Below, piece after piece: positions 53,938-62,793 of a stretch of DNA of 64,000 nucleotides. The notes under the pieces were generated by a model. The model was not told where the DNA came from, ran no database searches, and worked only from the letters and a program-made list of their open reading frames with translations. The stretch comes from Gluconobacter cadivus. Lineage in GTDB: Bacteria > Pseudomonadota > Alphaproteobacteria > Acetobacterales > Acetobacteraceae. The stretch spans positions 538,561 through 602,560 of the forward strand of contig NZ_JABCQI010000002.1 in NCBI RefSeq assembly GCF_015244745.1. Reading direction: 5' to 3'. A program made the translations under genes and the position numbers. Positions within the stretch are counted from its first letter, which is position 1. Each line of letters opens with the position of its first letter.

Positions 53938-54507
53938 ATGAGGCTCTGGACCGGTCTCGGCAATCCCGAGCCGGGGATGAGCCGTCATAGACACAATATC
54001 GGCTTTATGGCGGTCGATGAGATCGCCAGGCGCCACGGTTTTTCGCCGTGGCGCAAGCGCTTCCGGGGGGAGACCTCCGAAGGCGTCATCGGAGGGGAAA
54101 AGATTCTGCTCCTCAAGCCGATGACGTATATGAACCTGTCAGGTGACAGTGTTCAGCAGGCCGCGCAGTTCTTCAAGATTGCGCCGGATGATATCACCGC
54201 CTTTCACGACGAACTCGATCTTGCTTTCGGCAAGCTGCGCATCAAGCGTGGCGGCGGTGCCGCCGGGCATAATGGTCTGCGGTCCATGGACAAATGTCTG
54301 TCAGGGCCGGATTACTGGCGTGTGCGGATGGGAATCGGTCATCCGGGACACAAGGACCGTGTGACGGGGCATGTGCTGGGTAATTTCGCGAAGGCGGAAG
54401 AGCCGGAACTCGAGCGCTGGCTTGAAGCCATGGCTGATGCGGCACCCCTGCTGGCCAAAAAAGAGCACGAAGCCTTCATGACAAAGGTCGCCCTGCTGGC
54501 GGCGTAA
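53938..54507 (+). CDS. pth: Peptidyl-tRNA hydrolase
   Basis: A 189-residue enzyme that recycles peptidyl-tRNA. Markers are [20 protein letters not shown], with the catalytic histidine in [53 protein letters not shown] and [11 protein letters not shown] 53938 is just after the rplY stop. The 3' end overlaps the convergent CPBP gene by 32 bp. Confidence 0.96.
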   Translation: MRLWTGLGNPEPGMSRHRHNIGFMAVDEIARRHGFSPWRKRFRGETSEGVIGGEKILLLKPMTYMNLSGDSVQQAAQFFKIAPDDITAFHDELDLAFGKLRIKRGGGAAGHNGLRSMDKCLSGPDYWRVRMGIGHPGHKDRVTGHVLGNFAKAEEPELERWLEAMADAAPLLAKKEHEAFMTKVALLAA

Positions 54508-55273
54508 CAGCGCTCCGGCTGAAATGGCCGGTCAGGGCCGGTCTGACGAACAAAGCGATGACGTCCATCAGGGCGTGGAATCCCATCAGCCAGATCAGGG
54601 GTGTTCCGTGGAGGGCGCGGAGCATGAAAATTAGGCCGATGATCGTCGTGATCAGCACGCCTTTGCGCCCCTGATACCAGTGCATGCCTCCGAACAGCAG
54701 CGTTGAAAGCACCGCGCCGGCAATCAGACTGCCGGTGAGCTGGCCTGCGAGCAGGGGAAGGGCCAGACGGAAGAAAAGCTCTTCCCCCAGACCCGCATTC
54801 AGACAGAGCAGAAAAGCCAGTCCGGCTTCAGGCAGAGTGCGTGGAATCAGGGCAGAAAAATCGCCAAGAGGGTTGAGAAGCGCGGGTCGCTTCAGTTTGC
54901 GGAGCAGAATGAACACGCCCGCGAGGATCAGAAGCCCGCAAGTGAATCCTGCGAAAAACGCGGGTGACATTTCAGGAGGCATCGTGCTGGAGGGTGTCGC
55001 CGGTGCGGACAGGCGCAACTGGGCAAGGGATGTGGGCTTCAGGGATTCGGGCAGGAACCAGAGCGTTACGAGACCCCCAAGATCGAAAAGCATGACGCTC
55101 TGGAGCAGCCATTTCAGATAGAAACGGCGTCGTTCATGAGTGTGGGTGGCTGTGCGGAAGATTTTCCAGTCCTGCATTCCCCTGCGGCTGTGGTGCGCGC
55201 AGGCGGCCAGCAGGAATGCGAGCCAGAGGATTGCCAGAATTCTTGCTGCGGAAATGCTGTGCAGGATTGTCAT
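54476..55273 (-). CDS. CPBP-family intramembrane metalloprotease
   Basis: A 265-residue membrane protein. The CPBP/Abi motifs are intact: [15 protein letters not shown] (EExxxR), [11 protein letters not shown] (HxxxQ-like) and [11 protein letters not shown]. Such glutamate proteases act on prenylated or membrane proteins, and some are bacteriocin immunity factors. Its promoter region faces the double operator at 55286-55328, so it may share control with the divergent operon. The substrate is unknown. Confidence 0.85.
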   Translation of the reverse strand: MTILHSISAARILAILWLAFLLAACAHHSRRGMQDWKIFRTATHTHERRRFYLKWLLQSVMLFDLGGLVTLWFLPESLKPTSLAQLRLSAPATPSSTMPPEMSPAFFAGFTCGLLILAGVFILLRKLKRPALLNPLGDFSALIPRTLPEAGLAFLLCLNAGLGEELFFRLALPLLAGQLTGSLIAGAVLSTLLFGGMHWYQGRKGVLITTIIGLIFMLRALHGTPLIWLMGFHALMDVIALFVRPALTGHFSRSAVTPPAGRPLS

Positions 55274-55285
55274 GAATGGGTTCTC

Positions 55286-55328
55286 TTTCCATATTGGAAA
55301 GTCAGATCATCATTTTCCATATTGGAAA
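55286..55328. promoter_or_regulatory. Two identical operator-like inverted repeats
   Basis: TTTCCATATTGGAAA occurs at 55286-55300 and again at 55314-55328, each followed by GTCA. Each is an inverted repeat (TTTCCA/TGGAAA, 3-bp spacer). The copies are 28 bp apart. They lie between the divergent CPBP gene and the operon whose second gene encodes a winged-helix regulator. Confidence 0.75.
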
Positions 55329-55337
55329 GTCAATACC

Positions 55338-55814
55338 GTGCAGCAGGATGGATTCGAAACGACGCATGTGAGCAGGCGAGACGATGCGCGTGCGCAGCTG
55401 GAAGCGCTTGATGCTTTCAGGAGCAGGCTTCCGAAAGAGCTGGCTTGTCCGTGGTGGAATGCGCCCGTCATGGGTGGGCTTTTGGCGCTCCTCACCTTTG
55501 CGATGAGTCTGGACCCGCCTTTCGTTTTTCTGCTGGAAGGGCTGTGTGTCGCCTTGATGGGCATTTTCTTTGCGATTGCGCGGCGGCGGATGGGATATTT
55601 CGTCAATGGGTACCGTCGGGGACGGACCCGGAAGATCGCAATCGGCATGATCCTGGCGGTTTATGCGATGATGGCGTTGTCCGGAGCGGGGGAAAGGGTG
55701 TTTCATCTAACGTGGCTGCCGTGGATTGCGACTCTGGGCAGTTTTGCGATCGGCTATGGAGTGGCGCTGCTCTGGCGGAGGGTCTGGCAGGCTGGTATGA
55801 CGGCGCGGTTGTGA
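55338..55814 (+). CDS. Four-helix membrane protein of unknown function
   Basis: About 158 residues: a soluble N-terminus of some 45 residues (DARAQLEALDAFRSRLPKEL), then four hydrophobic segments (MGGLLALLTFAMSL, FVFLLEGLCVALMGIFFAIA, IAIGMILAVYAMMALSG, WIATLGSFAIGYGVALLW). I do not recognise the family. GTG 55338 with GGAAAG upstream is the likely start, directly after the second operator copy; GTG 55374 is possible. The next gene, a regulator, overlaps it by four bases (GTGA). Confidence 0.7.
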   Translation: MQQDGFETTHVSRRDDARAQLEALDAFRSRLPKELACPWWNAPVMGGLLALLTFAMSLDPPFVFLLEGLCVALMGIFFAIARRRMGYFVNGYRRGRTRKIAIGMILAVYAMMALSGAGERVFHLTWLPWIATLGSFAIGYGVALLWRRVWQAGMTARL

Positions 55815-56107
55815 CGGCTGTTCCTCAATTCGATCCTGTTATTCATCCTCCGGTTCGGTTGCAGCTTGCTGCGGCTCTGTCGGAAGTGAGTGACATGGAA
55901 TTTGGCCGGGCGCGGGATCTTCTGGGTGTGAGTGACTCGGTCCTGTCCAAGCATCTCGCCCAGATGCAGGAGGCGGGCTATGTGCGGTTGCGCAAGGCGC
56001 CTCTGGGGGGACGGCAGCGAACCTGGCTGGTTCTGACGGCACAGGGGCGTGCGGCTTTGAAGGCGCATGTGCGGGCCTTGCAGGATTTGGCGGGAATCGT
56101 GGGCTGA
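55811..56107 (+). CDS. Small winged-helix transcriptional regulator
   Basis: A 98-residue single DNA-binding domain: VRLQLAAALSEVSDMEFGRA, recognition helix region GVSDSVLSKHLAQMQEAGYV, and wing LRKAPLGGRQRTWLVLTAQG. This is the MarR/ArsR-like wHTH type often paired with a membrane protein. GTG 55811 overlaps the previous stop. It probably represses its own operon through the twin sites at 55286 and 55314, and perhaps the divergent CPBP gene. Confidence 0.83.
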   Translation: MTAVPQFDPVIHPPVRLQLAAALSEVSDMEFGRARDLLGVSDSVLSKHLAQMQEAGYVRLRKAPLGGRQRTWLVLTAQGRAALKAHVRALQDLAGIVG

Positions 56108-56232
56108 AAAGCCTGTTTCGCGGTGGGAAGTGGTTGTGAGCCTCTCTGGTTTCTGCGAACACAGGGCGACGGATTTTTCTAGAACGGGTCGTTCGCGTCC
56201 GAGCGGTCTTTTAATGATGATGGAGAGCACGA

Positions 56233-57327
56233 ATGGGTTTCAATTGCGGCATCGTTGGTCTGCCCAATGTTGGCAAGTCCACGCTGTTCAATGCCCTGAC
56301 GGAAACGGCGGCTGCACAGGCTGCGAATTACCCGTTCTGCACCATCGAGCCGAATACGGGGCGTGTGGCCGTGCCGGATGCGCGGCTGGATGAACTGGCG
56401 CGGATCGGCAAGTCCATCCGCAAGGTTCCGACAAGCCTTGAGTTCGTGGATATTGCCGGTCTGGTCCGGGGCGCGTCCAAGGGCGAAGGGCTTGGGAACC
56501 AGTTCCTTGCCAATATCCGTGAAGTCGATGCCATTGTGCATGTTCTGCGCTGCTTTGAAGACGACGACATCACGCATGTTGAAGGTGGCGTTGATCCGGT
56601 GCGCGATGCCGACATCATTGAGACGGAATTGATGCTGGCGGATCTGGAGAGCCTTGAGAAGCGCCAGATTGGACTTCAGAAGCGTGCCCGCGGCAACGAT
56701 CGTGAGGCTCAGGCCCAGCTTGAACTGATGGAGCCGCTGCTTGTGGCGCTGCGGGACGGTAAGCCGGCGCGGACTGCTGTTCCGAAGGGGCAGGAGGTGG
56801 AGGCATCCCGTCTTCAGCTTCTGACGACGAAGCCCGTTCTTTATGTCTGCAATGTTGAGGAAGCCTCGGCGTCCACCGGCAATGCGTTTTCGGAAGCTGT
56901 GCGCAAGCGGGCCGAAGCCGAGGGTGCAGGCGTTGTCGTGGTGTCGGCCGCTATTGAAGCGGAAGTCAGCCAGTTGCCGCATGAAGACCGGACGGAGTTT
57001 CTGGATGGTCTGGGCCTGACGGATAGCGGGCTGGATCGTGTGATTGCGGCTGGTTACAAACTGCTGGGTCTGCGGACATATTTCACGGTTGGGCCGAAGG
57101 AATCGCGCGCCTGGACGATTACGGCCGGGACCAAGGCACCTCAGGCCGCTGCCGTGATTCACAACGATTTTGAACGTGGTTTCATCGCTTGCGAAACCGT
57201 GGCTTTCGACGACTATGTGGCTTGCAATGGCGAGGCCGGGGCCAAGGAAGTCGGCAAGCTGCGGATCGAAGGCAAGGAATATGTCGTGCAGGACGGTGAT
57301 GTCCTGCTGTTCCGCTTCAATGTCTGA
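56233..57327 (+). CDS. ychF: Redox-regulated ATPase YchF (Obg-like)
   Basis: A 364-residue P-loop protein, the usual length. Motifs are [20 protein letters not shown] (G1), [38 protein letters not shown] (G3) and a changed G4 that favours ATP, with the C-terminal TGS domain ([17 protein letters not shown] and [18 protein letters not shown]). It binds the ribosome and modulates stress responses. It overlaps proA by eight bases, an uncommon partner for proA. Confidence 0.96.
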   Translation: MGFNCGIVGLPNVGKSTLFNALTETAAAQAANYPFCTIEPNTGRVAVPDARLDELARIGKSIRKVPTSLEFVDIAGLVRGASKGEGLGNQFLANIREVDAIVHVLRCFEDDDITHVEGGVDPVRDADIIETELMLADLESLEKRQIGLQKRARGNDREAQAQLELMEPLLVALRDGKPARTAVPKGQEVEASRLQLLTTKPVLYVCNVEEASASTGNAFSEAVRKRAEAEGAGVVVVSAAIEAEVSQLPHEDRTEFLDGLGLTDSGLDRVIAAGYKLLGLRTYFTVGPKESRAWTITAGTKAPQAAAVIHNDFERGFIACETVAFDDYVACNGEAGAKEVGKLRIEGKEYVVQDGDVLLFRFNV

Positions 57328-58588
57328 GGTAGGGGAAGGTGTCGCCCGGATTCTGGGCGGTCTGGCGGAGAAGGCCCGCCGTGCCAGCCGGAGTCTGGCG
57401 CGCGCCAGTGAGGAAACCCGTAATCTCGCGTTGTTTGAGGCTGCAAAAGCTTTGCGGGAGCGGTCTGATGCGATTGTTGCAGCCAACCAGCAGGATCTGG
57501 CCGCTCTTTCTGAAGATCGGAACGCTGCTTTCCGCGACCGTCTGACCCTGACGACTGAGCGGATCGAGGCCATGGCGCGTGGTCTGGAAGATGTTGCACG
57601 TCTGCCGGACCCCGTGGGGCGTATTCTGGCGGAATGGGACCGGCCAAATGGTCTGCATTTTCGGCGGGTTGCGACACCGCTTGGCGTGATCGGTATGATC
57701 TATGAAAGCCGTCCGAATGTTGGTGCGGATGCGGCGGCGCTGTGCATCAAGTCGGGGAATGCTGTCATTCTGCGCGGGGGCGGGGAGAGCCTGCATTCGG
57801 CGCGGGCAATTCAGGCTGCGATGGAAGATGGATTGCGGGCTGCCGGGCTGGATGAGGCCTGTGTGCAGATTCTGCCCTCTGCCGATCGTGCTCTAGTGGG
57901 GGCCATGTTGCAGGCTTCGGGGCAGATCGACCTGATTATTCCGCGCGGTGGCAAGTCTTTGGTGGAGCGGGTGCAGCGTGAAGCGCGTGTTCCGGTGCTT
58001 GCTCATGCGGATGGTCTGAATCACACCTATGTTCATGCGAGCGCTGATCCGGCCATGGCCCGGAAGGTGTTGCTGGATGCGAAAATGCGGCGGACGGGCG
58101 TCTGTGGGGCCACGGAAACGCTGCTGATTGATGCTGCGATTGCGCCGACACTTCTGCCGCTTCTGGTTCAGGATCTGGGGGCGAAAGGATGCGCGTTCCG
58201 GGCTGATGATCGGGCCCGCGCGATTGTGCCGACGCTTGAAGCCGCCCGGGCTGACGATTTCAGGACGGAATGGCTGGATTCGGTGCTGTCGATTGCCGTT
58301 GTGGACGGGGTTGAGGATGCTCTGGATCACATCGCCCGGCATGGAAGCTCGCATACTGAGGCTATTATTGCCGAAGATGCAGAGGCTGCGGCTGAGTTTC
58401 TCAACGGGACGGACAGTGCGGTTGTGATGTGGAATGCGTCCACGCAGTTCTGTGACGGTGGGGAGTTCGGATTCGGTGCGGAAATCGGTATTGCGACGGG
58501 GCGGATGCATGCGCGCGGTCCGGTGGGGCTCGAACAGCTCACATGCTATCGCTACGAGGTGATCGGCACCGGACAGGTGCGGGGCTGA
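57320..58588 (+). CDS. proA: Gamma-glutamyl phosphate reductase
   Basis: A 422-residue ALDH-superfamily enzyme of proline synthesis. Conserved parts are LGVIGMIYESRPNVGADAAA, NAVILRGGGES, IIPRGGKSLVERVQ, VPVLAHADGLNHTYV, the catalytic cysteine in RRTGVCGATETLLID, and FGFGAEIGIATGRMHARGPV. Its start lies within the last codons of ychF (8-bp overlap). proB is not next to it, and proC is at 45018. Confidence 0.95.
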   Translation: MSEVGEGVARILGGLAEKARRASRSLARASEETRNLALFEAAKALRERSDAIVAANQQDLAALSEDRNAAFRDRLTLTTERIEAMARGLEDVARLPDPVGRILAEWDRPNGLHFRRVATPLGVIGMIYESRPNVGADAAALCIKSGNAVILRGGGESLHSARAIQAAMEDGLRAAGLDEACVQILPSADRALVGAMLQASGQIDLIIPRGGKSLVERVQREARVPVLAHADGLNHTYVHASADPAMARKVLLDAKMRRTGVCGATETLLIDAAIAPTLLPLLVQDLGAKGCAFRADDRARAIVPTLEAARADDFRTEWLDSVLSIAVVDGVEDALDHIARHGSSHTEAIIAEDAEAAAEFLNGTDSAVVMWNASTQFCDGGEFGFGAEIGIATGRMHARGPVGLEQLTCYRYEVIGTGQVRG

Positions 58589-58620
58589 GCCGTATTCCGA
58601 CGTCTGGCGACGGCCGGACC

Positions 58621-59208
58621 ATGCGGATTGGCCTGCTGGGGGGCTCGTTCAATCCCGCCCATGCCGGTCATCTCATGGTAGCGCGGCGGGCGTTGCGGGC
58701 GCTACGGTTGGATCAGGTGTGGCTCATGGTCTCGCCAGGGAATCCACTCAAGTCGGGAAAGGGGATGGCGCCGTTCAGGGTACGTCTTGCTTCTGCGGAG
58801 CGGATTGCAGATGGGCGGCGAATCGTTGCGACCGATATCGAATCCCGTTTGGGGCAGCGCTTTACTGTCAGGACCGTGGCGTTGCTGAAGCAGCGATTCC
58901 CCCATGTCCATTTTGTGTGGTTGATGGGGGCGGACGGGCTGGCGCAACTCTCGCGATGGAAGCGCTGGCGTCGGTTGGCGGCGATGGTTCCCATAGCCGT
59001 CGCTCCGCGTCCGGGAAGCGTTTCGCCCGCACTCAGAGGGGCGGCGGCGTCTGTTTTACGGCATCAGAGACGGCCTTCGCGGGAATCTCCGATGCTTGCG
59101 GAGCGAAAAGGCAACGCATGGACGTTCCTTTCTGCGCCGCAGAACGATATATCGGCTACAGCGTTGCGTGAGTCCGGCCAGTTTCGTCCGGAGTCCGATC
59201 AGGAGTAA
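58621..59208 (+). CDS. nadD: Nicotinate-nucleotide adenylyltransferase
   Basis: A 195-residue enzyme making nicotinic acid adenine dinucleotide, the substrate of NadE at 31704. The nucleotidyl-transferase motifs are RIGLLGGSFNPAHAGHLMVA, WLMVSPGNPLK, FVWLMGADGLAQLSRWKRW and the ISxTxxR motif in NDISATALRESG. ATG 58621 opens the conserved sequence. It is followed by rsfS, the usual pairing. Confidence 0.93.
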   Translation: MRIGLLGGSFNPAHAGHLMVARRALRALRLDQVWLMVSPGNPLKSGKGMAPFRVRLASAERIADGRRIVATDIESRLGQRFTVRTVALLKQRFPHVHFVWLMGADGLAQLSRWKRWRRLAAMVPIAVAPRPGSVSPALRGAAASVLRHQRRPSRESPMLAERKGNAWTFLSAPQNDISATALRESGQFRPESDQE

Positions 59209-59255
59209 AAACCATCACCAAGACGACCTCTCCCGAATCGCAGGCCAAAAAGCCT

Positions 59256-59759
59256 GTGCGCCGGAAAACCAGCTCCCCCGATGCGGCACTGGCCGAGGCT
59301 GCCAAGGTGCCGGGAACGGCTCGCAAGAAGGCTGCTGTTGCCGGACCGAAGAAAACGGCCGTCAAGCGCGAAGCCGTGCAGCCGGACGTTCTGACCAGCA
59401 TGCTGAGCGTCATCACCGCGAGTCTGGATGAAGACAAGGGTGAAGACATCGTTGTTCTGGATCTTGTCGGCCGCGCGAACTTCGCAGATCGCATGGTCAT
59501 TGCGACCGGTCTCGCTGACCGCCAGATCTCTGCGATGGCGCATCACATCGAGAAGAAGCTCAATGAGATCGGCATCAAGCGTATCCTGATCGAAGGTGCG
59601 AATGGCAGCGACTGGGTCCTGATCGACGCCGGTGACGTTGTCGTTCATCTCTTCAAGCCGGAAAGCCGCGAGCTTTATGGTCTGGAGCGGATGTGGGGCA
59701 CGGATCTGGATGGCAGCGAAAACGAAGTCGCGGTCGGACAGGGCGAAGAGCAGGACTGA
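59256..59759 (+). CDS. rsfS: Ribosome silencing factor RsfS
   Basis: The RsfS/iojap domain spans about residues 45-155: VLTSMLSVITASLDEDKGED, VVLDLVGRANFADRMVIATG, SDWVLIDAGDVVVHLF and RELYGLERMWG. It binds L14 and blocks subunit joining in starvation. A lysine/alanine-rich tail precedes the domain. The start is uncertain: GTG 59256 has no clear ribosome site, while an in-frame ATC at 59214 is preceded by AGGAG, and the tail continues in the same frame. Confidence 0.88.
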   Translation: MRRKTSSPDAALAEAAKVPGTARKKAAVAGPKKTAVKREAVQPDVLTSMLSVITASLDEDKGEDIVVLDLVGRANFADRMVIATGLADRQISAMAHHIEKKLNEIGIKRILIEGANGSDWVLIDAGDVVVHLFKPESRELYGLERMWGTDLDGSENEVAVGQGEEQD

Positions 59760-60218
59760 ATGAAGCTGGTCGCAATCGGTCGGCTCAAAGCCGGGCCGGA
59801 GCGCGAACTGTTCGAACGTTATGCGGGCCGGATCCGGCCCGCCCTGACGGTGACGGAACTCGCGCCGTCAAAAGGCAGCGTCCAAGAGCAGAAGCGCAAG
59901 GATGCTGCGGCTTTGCTGGGCGCCTGTCCCGATAATGCCCTGATCGTGGCGCTGGATGAGGGTGGAAAGACGCCTGACAGCCTGCGTCTGGCGGAAATGC
60001 TGTCTCGCTGGCAGGAGTCGGGCCGTCCCATTCATTTTCTGATTGGTGGTGCTGAAGGGCTGGATTCGAGTGTGATCCAGCGGGCCGAGTCCGTGATTTC
60101 CCTTGGGAAACTGACCTGGCCTCACATGCTGGTCAGGGTTCTGATTGCCGAACAGGTTTTCCGGGCTCAGGCCATCAATACCGGCCATCCCTACCATCGG
60201 GAATCCCGACCGGATTGA
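59760..60218 (+). CDS. rlmH: 23S rRNA (pseudouridine-1915-N3)-methyltransferase RlmH
   Basis: A 152-residue SPOUT methyltransferase, full length. It begins [20 protein letters not shown] and contains [20 protein letters not shown], the SAM-binding [16 protein letters not shown], and [20 protein letters not shown], ending with the typical GHPYHR. It begins directly after rsfS (ATG right after the stop), completing the common nadD-rsfS-rlmH set. Confidence 0.96.
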   Translation: MKLVAIGRLKAGPERELFERYAGRIRPALTVTELAPSKGSVQEQKRKDAAALLGACPDNALIVALDEGGKTPDSLRLAEMLSRWQESGRPIHFLIGGAEGLDSSVIQRAESVISLGKLTWPHMLVRVLIAEQVFRAQAINTGHPYHRESRPD

Positions 60219-60246
60219 GTGGCCGGGTTATATTTTCCTGGTTCTA

Positions 60247-60963
60247 TCAGCGAATCGAACGGTCTGGCGCGTCCGAGGTGAAGGCATCGTCCGGCGCTTC
60301 GGCAACTTCGGTGCTGAGCATTGGATGGCTCAGTGCATCGGAGCCATTCACGACAGCGCGGTGACGAAAGCCTGAGACGTTCGAGGCGCGGGCCAGCACA
60401 ACATGCGGCGCTGGGGTGCGGTCACCGTCGTCGGAACGGGGATAGATGAAGCCGTATGTCGGGTAGATGCTGCCCAGTCGACCGCTGCGATCATTGAGGC
60501 TGACGCGGACGGCGCTCCAGTCATTGTTGGGAGAGACGTCAACGACGCGGACATTGTGCGCGATGCCGTTCGAGGCCCAGTGTGACTGGTCAATATAGAT
60601 CGTGCGGCTGTCTTCAACTGAACGCACGACGGCGACGTGGCCGAGTGGCATGCGGCGGATCGCCCGGAAATTCAGGACCGATCCGGCCTGCGGTGCAGAG
60701 CCGCGTGCATAAACGCCAGCGGCATTATACCACCAGTCCCGCGCATTGCCGTGCAGTTCGACCTCAGAGGCCGTTTTGGCATAGGCGACGCACTGAATGA
60801 CGTGAGCATAGGCATGATGGTGGCTGCTGGAACGGTGGCTATGGAGAACGGACCGTCCGTGATGAGCCGAACTGTGACGGGCCTGAGCCTGTCCTGAAAA
60901 GAACGCGACAGCGGAGAGCGCCAGAGCGGAGAGAAAGGTTTTCCGGCAACTTTTATGCTTCAC
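60247..60963 (-). CDS. Secreted CHAP-domain protein (probable cell-wall amidase/peptidase)
   Basis: About 238 residues. A signal peptide (TFLSALALSAVAFFSGQAQA) and a His/Ser-rich linker precede a CHAP domain: catalytic cysteine in IQCVAYAK, then GNARDWWYNAAGVYARGSAP, QAGSVLNF, catalytic histidine in PLGHVAVVRSVED, IYIDQSHW and VSPNNDWSAVRVSL. It probably cleaves peptidoglycan in the periplasm. GTG 60963 gives an ideal signal peptide (VKHKSCRKT read from Met). An upstream ATG at 61017 adds 18 odd residues. Confidence 0.82.
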   Translation of the reverse strand: MKHKSCRKTFLSALALSAVAFFSGQAQARHSSAHHGRSVLHSHRSSSHHHAYAHVIQCVAYAKTASEVELHGNARDWWYNAAGVYARGSAPQAGSVLNFRAIRRMPLGHVAVVRSVEDSRTIYIDQSHWASNGIAHNVRVVDVSPNNDWSAVRVSLNDRSGRLGSIYPTYGFIYPRSDDGDRTPAPHVVLARASNVSGFRHRAVVNGSDALSHPMLSTEVAEAPDDAFTSDAPDRSIR

Positions 60964-61135
60964 GATCTTTAGGATCCTGATTGGTTGTGTGTTGTTCGGG
61001 TTACAGGGAGGTAACAACCTTCCTGCAACCCTGACAAGAGCAGAATGCAGACCTGTGTGTTAAATTTTCATTTCCATGGAAAATCTTTTTGACACCACAT
61101 CCTGCTGCATTCTCGCCACAATCGTTCGGGTCAGA

Positions 61136-61486
61136 TCATTTCGTTGTTGTGAGCATGATCTCGACAAGAATTTTTGGGTCGGCCATCACGGCCTGAACGC
61201 AGGCGCGGGCGGGAGCGGCGTTTTCCGGAAGCCAGGCGGACCAGAGCGTGTTGAGCGTAGCGCGGTCCGCGATGTCTTTCAGCCAGATCTGGGCCTGCAG
61301 GATACGGGTGTTGTCGGTGCCGTGTTCTTCAAGGATTTGGTCGAGCTGATCGAGAACGCTGCGGGTCTGTCCTTCGATGCCTTGTGACAGGTCTGCTGCG
61401 ACCACACCCTGCGTGAAAATGAAGCCGTGATATTCGACAGCCTTGGACAGGATGGCGTTGGGTTCTGTGCGGATGATGCGGCTCAT
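61136..61486 (-). CDS. RidA-family protein
   Basis: A 116-residue YjgF/RidA fold (SRIIRTEPNAILSKAVEYHG, then GVVAADLSQGIEGQTRSVLDQLDQIL). It keeps SVLDQLDQIL and IWLKDIADRATLNTLW, but the usual catalytic arginine segment reads ARACVQAVMADPKILVEIML, so enamine/imine deamination is plausible. ATG 61486 follows AAGGTGT. The longer frame to 61609 lacks conservation. It is divergent from the MBL hydrolase. Confidence 0.88.
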   Translation of the reverse strand: MSRIIRTEPNAILSKAVEYHGFIFTQGVVAADLSQGIEGQTRSVLDQLDQILEEHGTDNTRILQAQIWLKDIADRATLNTLWSAWLPENAAPARACVQAVMADPKILVEIMLTTTK

Positions 61487-61639
61487 GATGACACCTTGGT
61501 CTGGAGAGGAAAGGGCGAGAGTGACCTTCCTGCGAAAGCGGGTCAATGATCTGCGCGATACAATCCTTCCGGTTGACTTGTCGTGCGGAGACGGAGTCTG
61601 TATCGCCACATCAGAACGGATCGTTTGGAAGGAGGAGTG

Positions 61640-62290
61640 ATGACTCCTTTGTATGCGAAGCGGGTGCCGGTTACGCCCTTGCGGCAGAACTGCACTATTC
61701 TCTCAAATGACGCAGGCCGTGCTGTTGTGGTGGACCCGGGTGGGGATGTTGATGACATCCTTCAGGAACTGGGCGACATGTCTGTCGAGGCCATTCTCCT
61801 CACACATGGTCATCTGGATCACGCTGGTGGGGCGGCTCCGCTGAAGAGAGCTCTTGAAAAGCGGCAGAACCAGAGTGTTCCGATTGTAGGACCGGATCGG
61901 CGGGATGACTTCCTGTTGCAGAGCATCACGAAGCAGGCTGCTGCTTTCGGGCTTACCGGCATGGAAAATGTGGTGCCCGATCGCTTCGTCGAGGGCGGAG
62001 AGGTCCTGCACTTTCTGGGGCAGGATCTGCATGTGGCGCATATTCCGGGTCATACTCCAGGGCATGTCGTTTTCGTGGACCGCGACAATAGGCGCGTTCT
62101 GGCAGGAGACACGCTGTTCCGCGGAACGGTCGGTCGTACGGATTTCGCTTATGGGGATTCACGCGCCCTTATCGATGGCATCCGGACCCATCTGTTAAGT
62201 CTGCCTGATGATACCGTGGTTCTGTGTGGACACGGAATGCCGACGACCATCGGCGAAGAACGTCGGGCCAATCCGTTTCTGATTTCCTGA
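61640..62290 (+). CDS. Metallo-beta-lactamase-fold hydrolase (glyoxalase II-like)
   Basis: A 216-residue MBL protein. The metal site LTHGHLDHAGGAAPL, IPGHTPGHVVFVD, LAGDTLFRGTVGRTDF and VVLCGHGMPTTIGEERRANP are intact, as in YcbL-type glyoxalase II proteins. It likely hydrolyses a thioester such as S-lactoylglutathione. GGAGGAG precedes ATG 61640. A DUF192 gene follows after 19 bp. Confidence 0.9.
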   Translation: MTPLYAKRVPVTPLRQNCTILSNDAGRAVVVDPGGDVDDILQELGDMSVEAILLTHGHLDHAGGAAPLKRALEKRQNQSVPIVGPDRRDDFLLQSITKQAAAFGLTGMENVVPDRFVEGGEVLHFLGQDLHVAHIPGHTPGHVVFVDRDNRRVLAGDTLFRGTVGRTDFAYGDSRALIDGIRTHLLSLPDDTVVLCGHGMPTTIGEERRANPFLIS

Positions 62291-62309
62291 ACCTGAAAGT
62301 CATACCTTC

Positions 62310-62786
62310 ATGCGAACTTTAAGTTTTGTGCTGCTGGCGGCTCTTGGACTGAGTGCTGGTGTTGCCAGAGCAGAAGATCCGATCACGCAGGCACAGGCGC
62401 GTCTGCCAACGGATAGTCTGACGATCACGACCCGTGATGGGCAGAAGCACGTTTTCACGGTGGAGCTGGCCAAGACCTATCGTCAGCAGGAAGTTGGGGA
62501 AATGTTCCGCAAGCATCTGCCTGAGAACGAGGGCATGCTGTTCATGTGGCCTGCGCCGCAGGTGTCGGACATGTGGATGCGCAATACGCTTGTGCCTCTG
62601 GACATCGTTTTCATTGATTCCACGAACCACATCCACGCTATCGCGGAAAATGCCGTACCTCTGAGCGAAGCTATTCTGCGGAGCGATGGTGTGGTTGCAA
62701 ACACGCTCGAATTGGCAGGTGGTGTGACGGCGAAGCTGGGAATTCGTGTCGGAGATGTGGTTTCCAGTTCCGCTCTGAAACATTGA
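62310..62786 (+). CDS. DUF192 secreted protein
   Basis: A 158-residue protein with a signal peptide (MRTLSFVLLAALGLSAGVARA) and one DUF192 domain (HVFTVELAKTYRQQEVGEMF, GMLFMWPAPQVSDMWMRNTL, PLDIVFIDSTNHIHAI, and ELAGGVTAKLGIRVGD). It is expected in the periplasm, with unknown function. It follows the MBL gene and precedes the epimerase by seven bases, so the three may form one operon. Confidence 0.88.
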   Translation: MRTLSFVLLAALGLSAGVARAEDPITQAQARLPTDSLTITTRDGQKHVFTVELAKTYRQQEVGEMFRKHLPENEGMLFMWPAPQVSDMWMRNTLVPLDIVFIDSTNHIHAIAENAVPLSEAILRSDGVVANTLELAGGVTAKLGIRVGDVVSSSALKH

Positions 62787-62793
62787 TGGTCCT

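Noticed and set aside
61071..61082. TTTCCATGGAAA palindrome between the CHAP and RidA genes, as a third copy of the 55286 operator
   Set aside because: The half-sites TTTCCA/TGGAAA are shared, but they overlap on the central bases without the 3-bp spacer, so it is not the same operator spacing.
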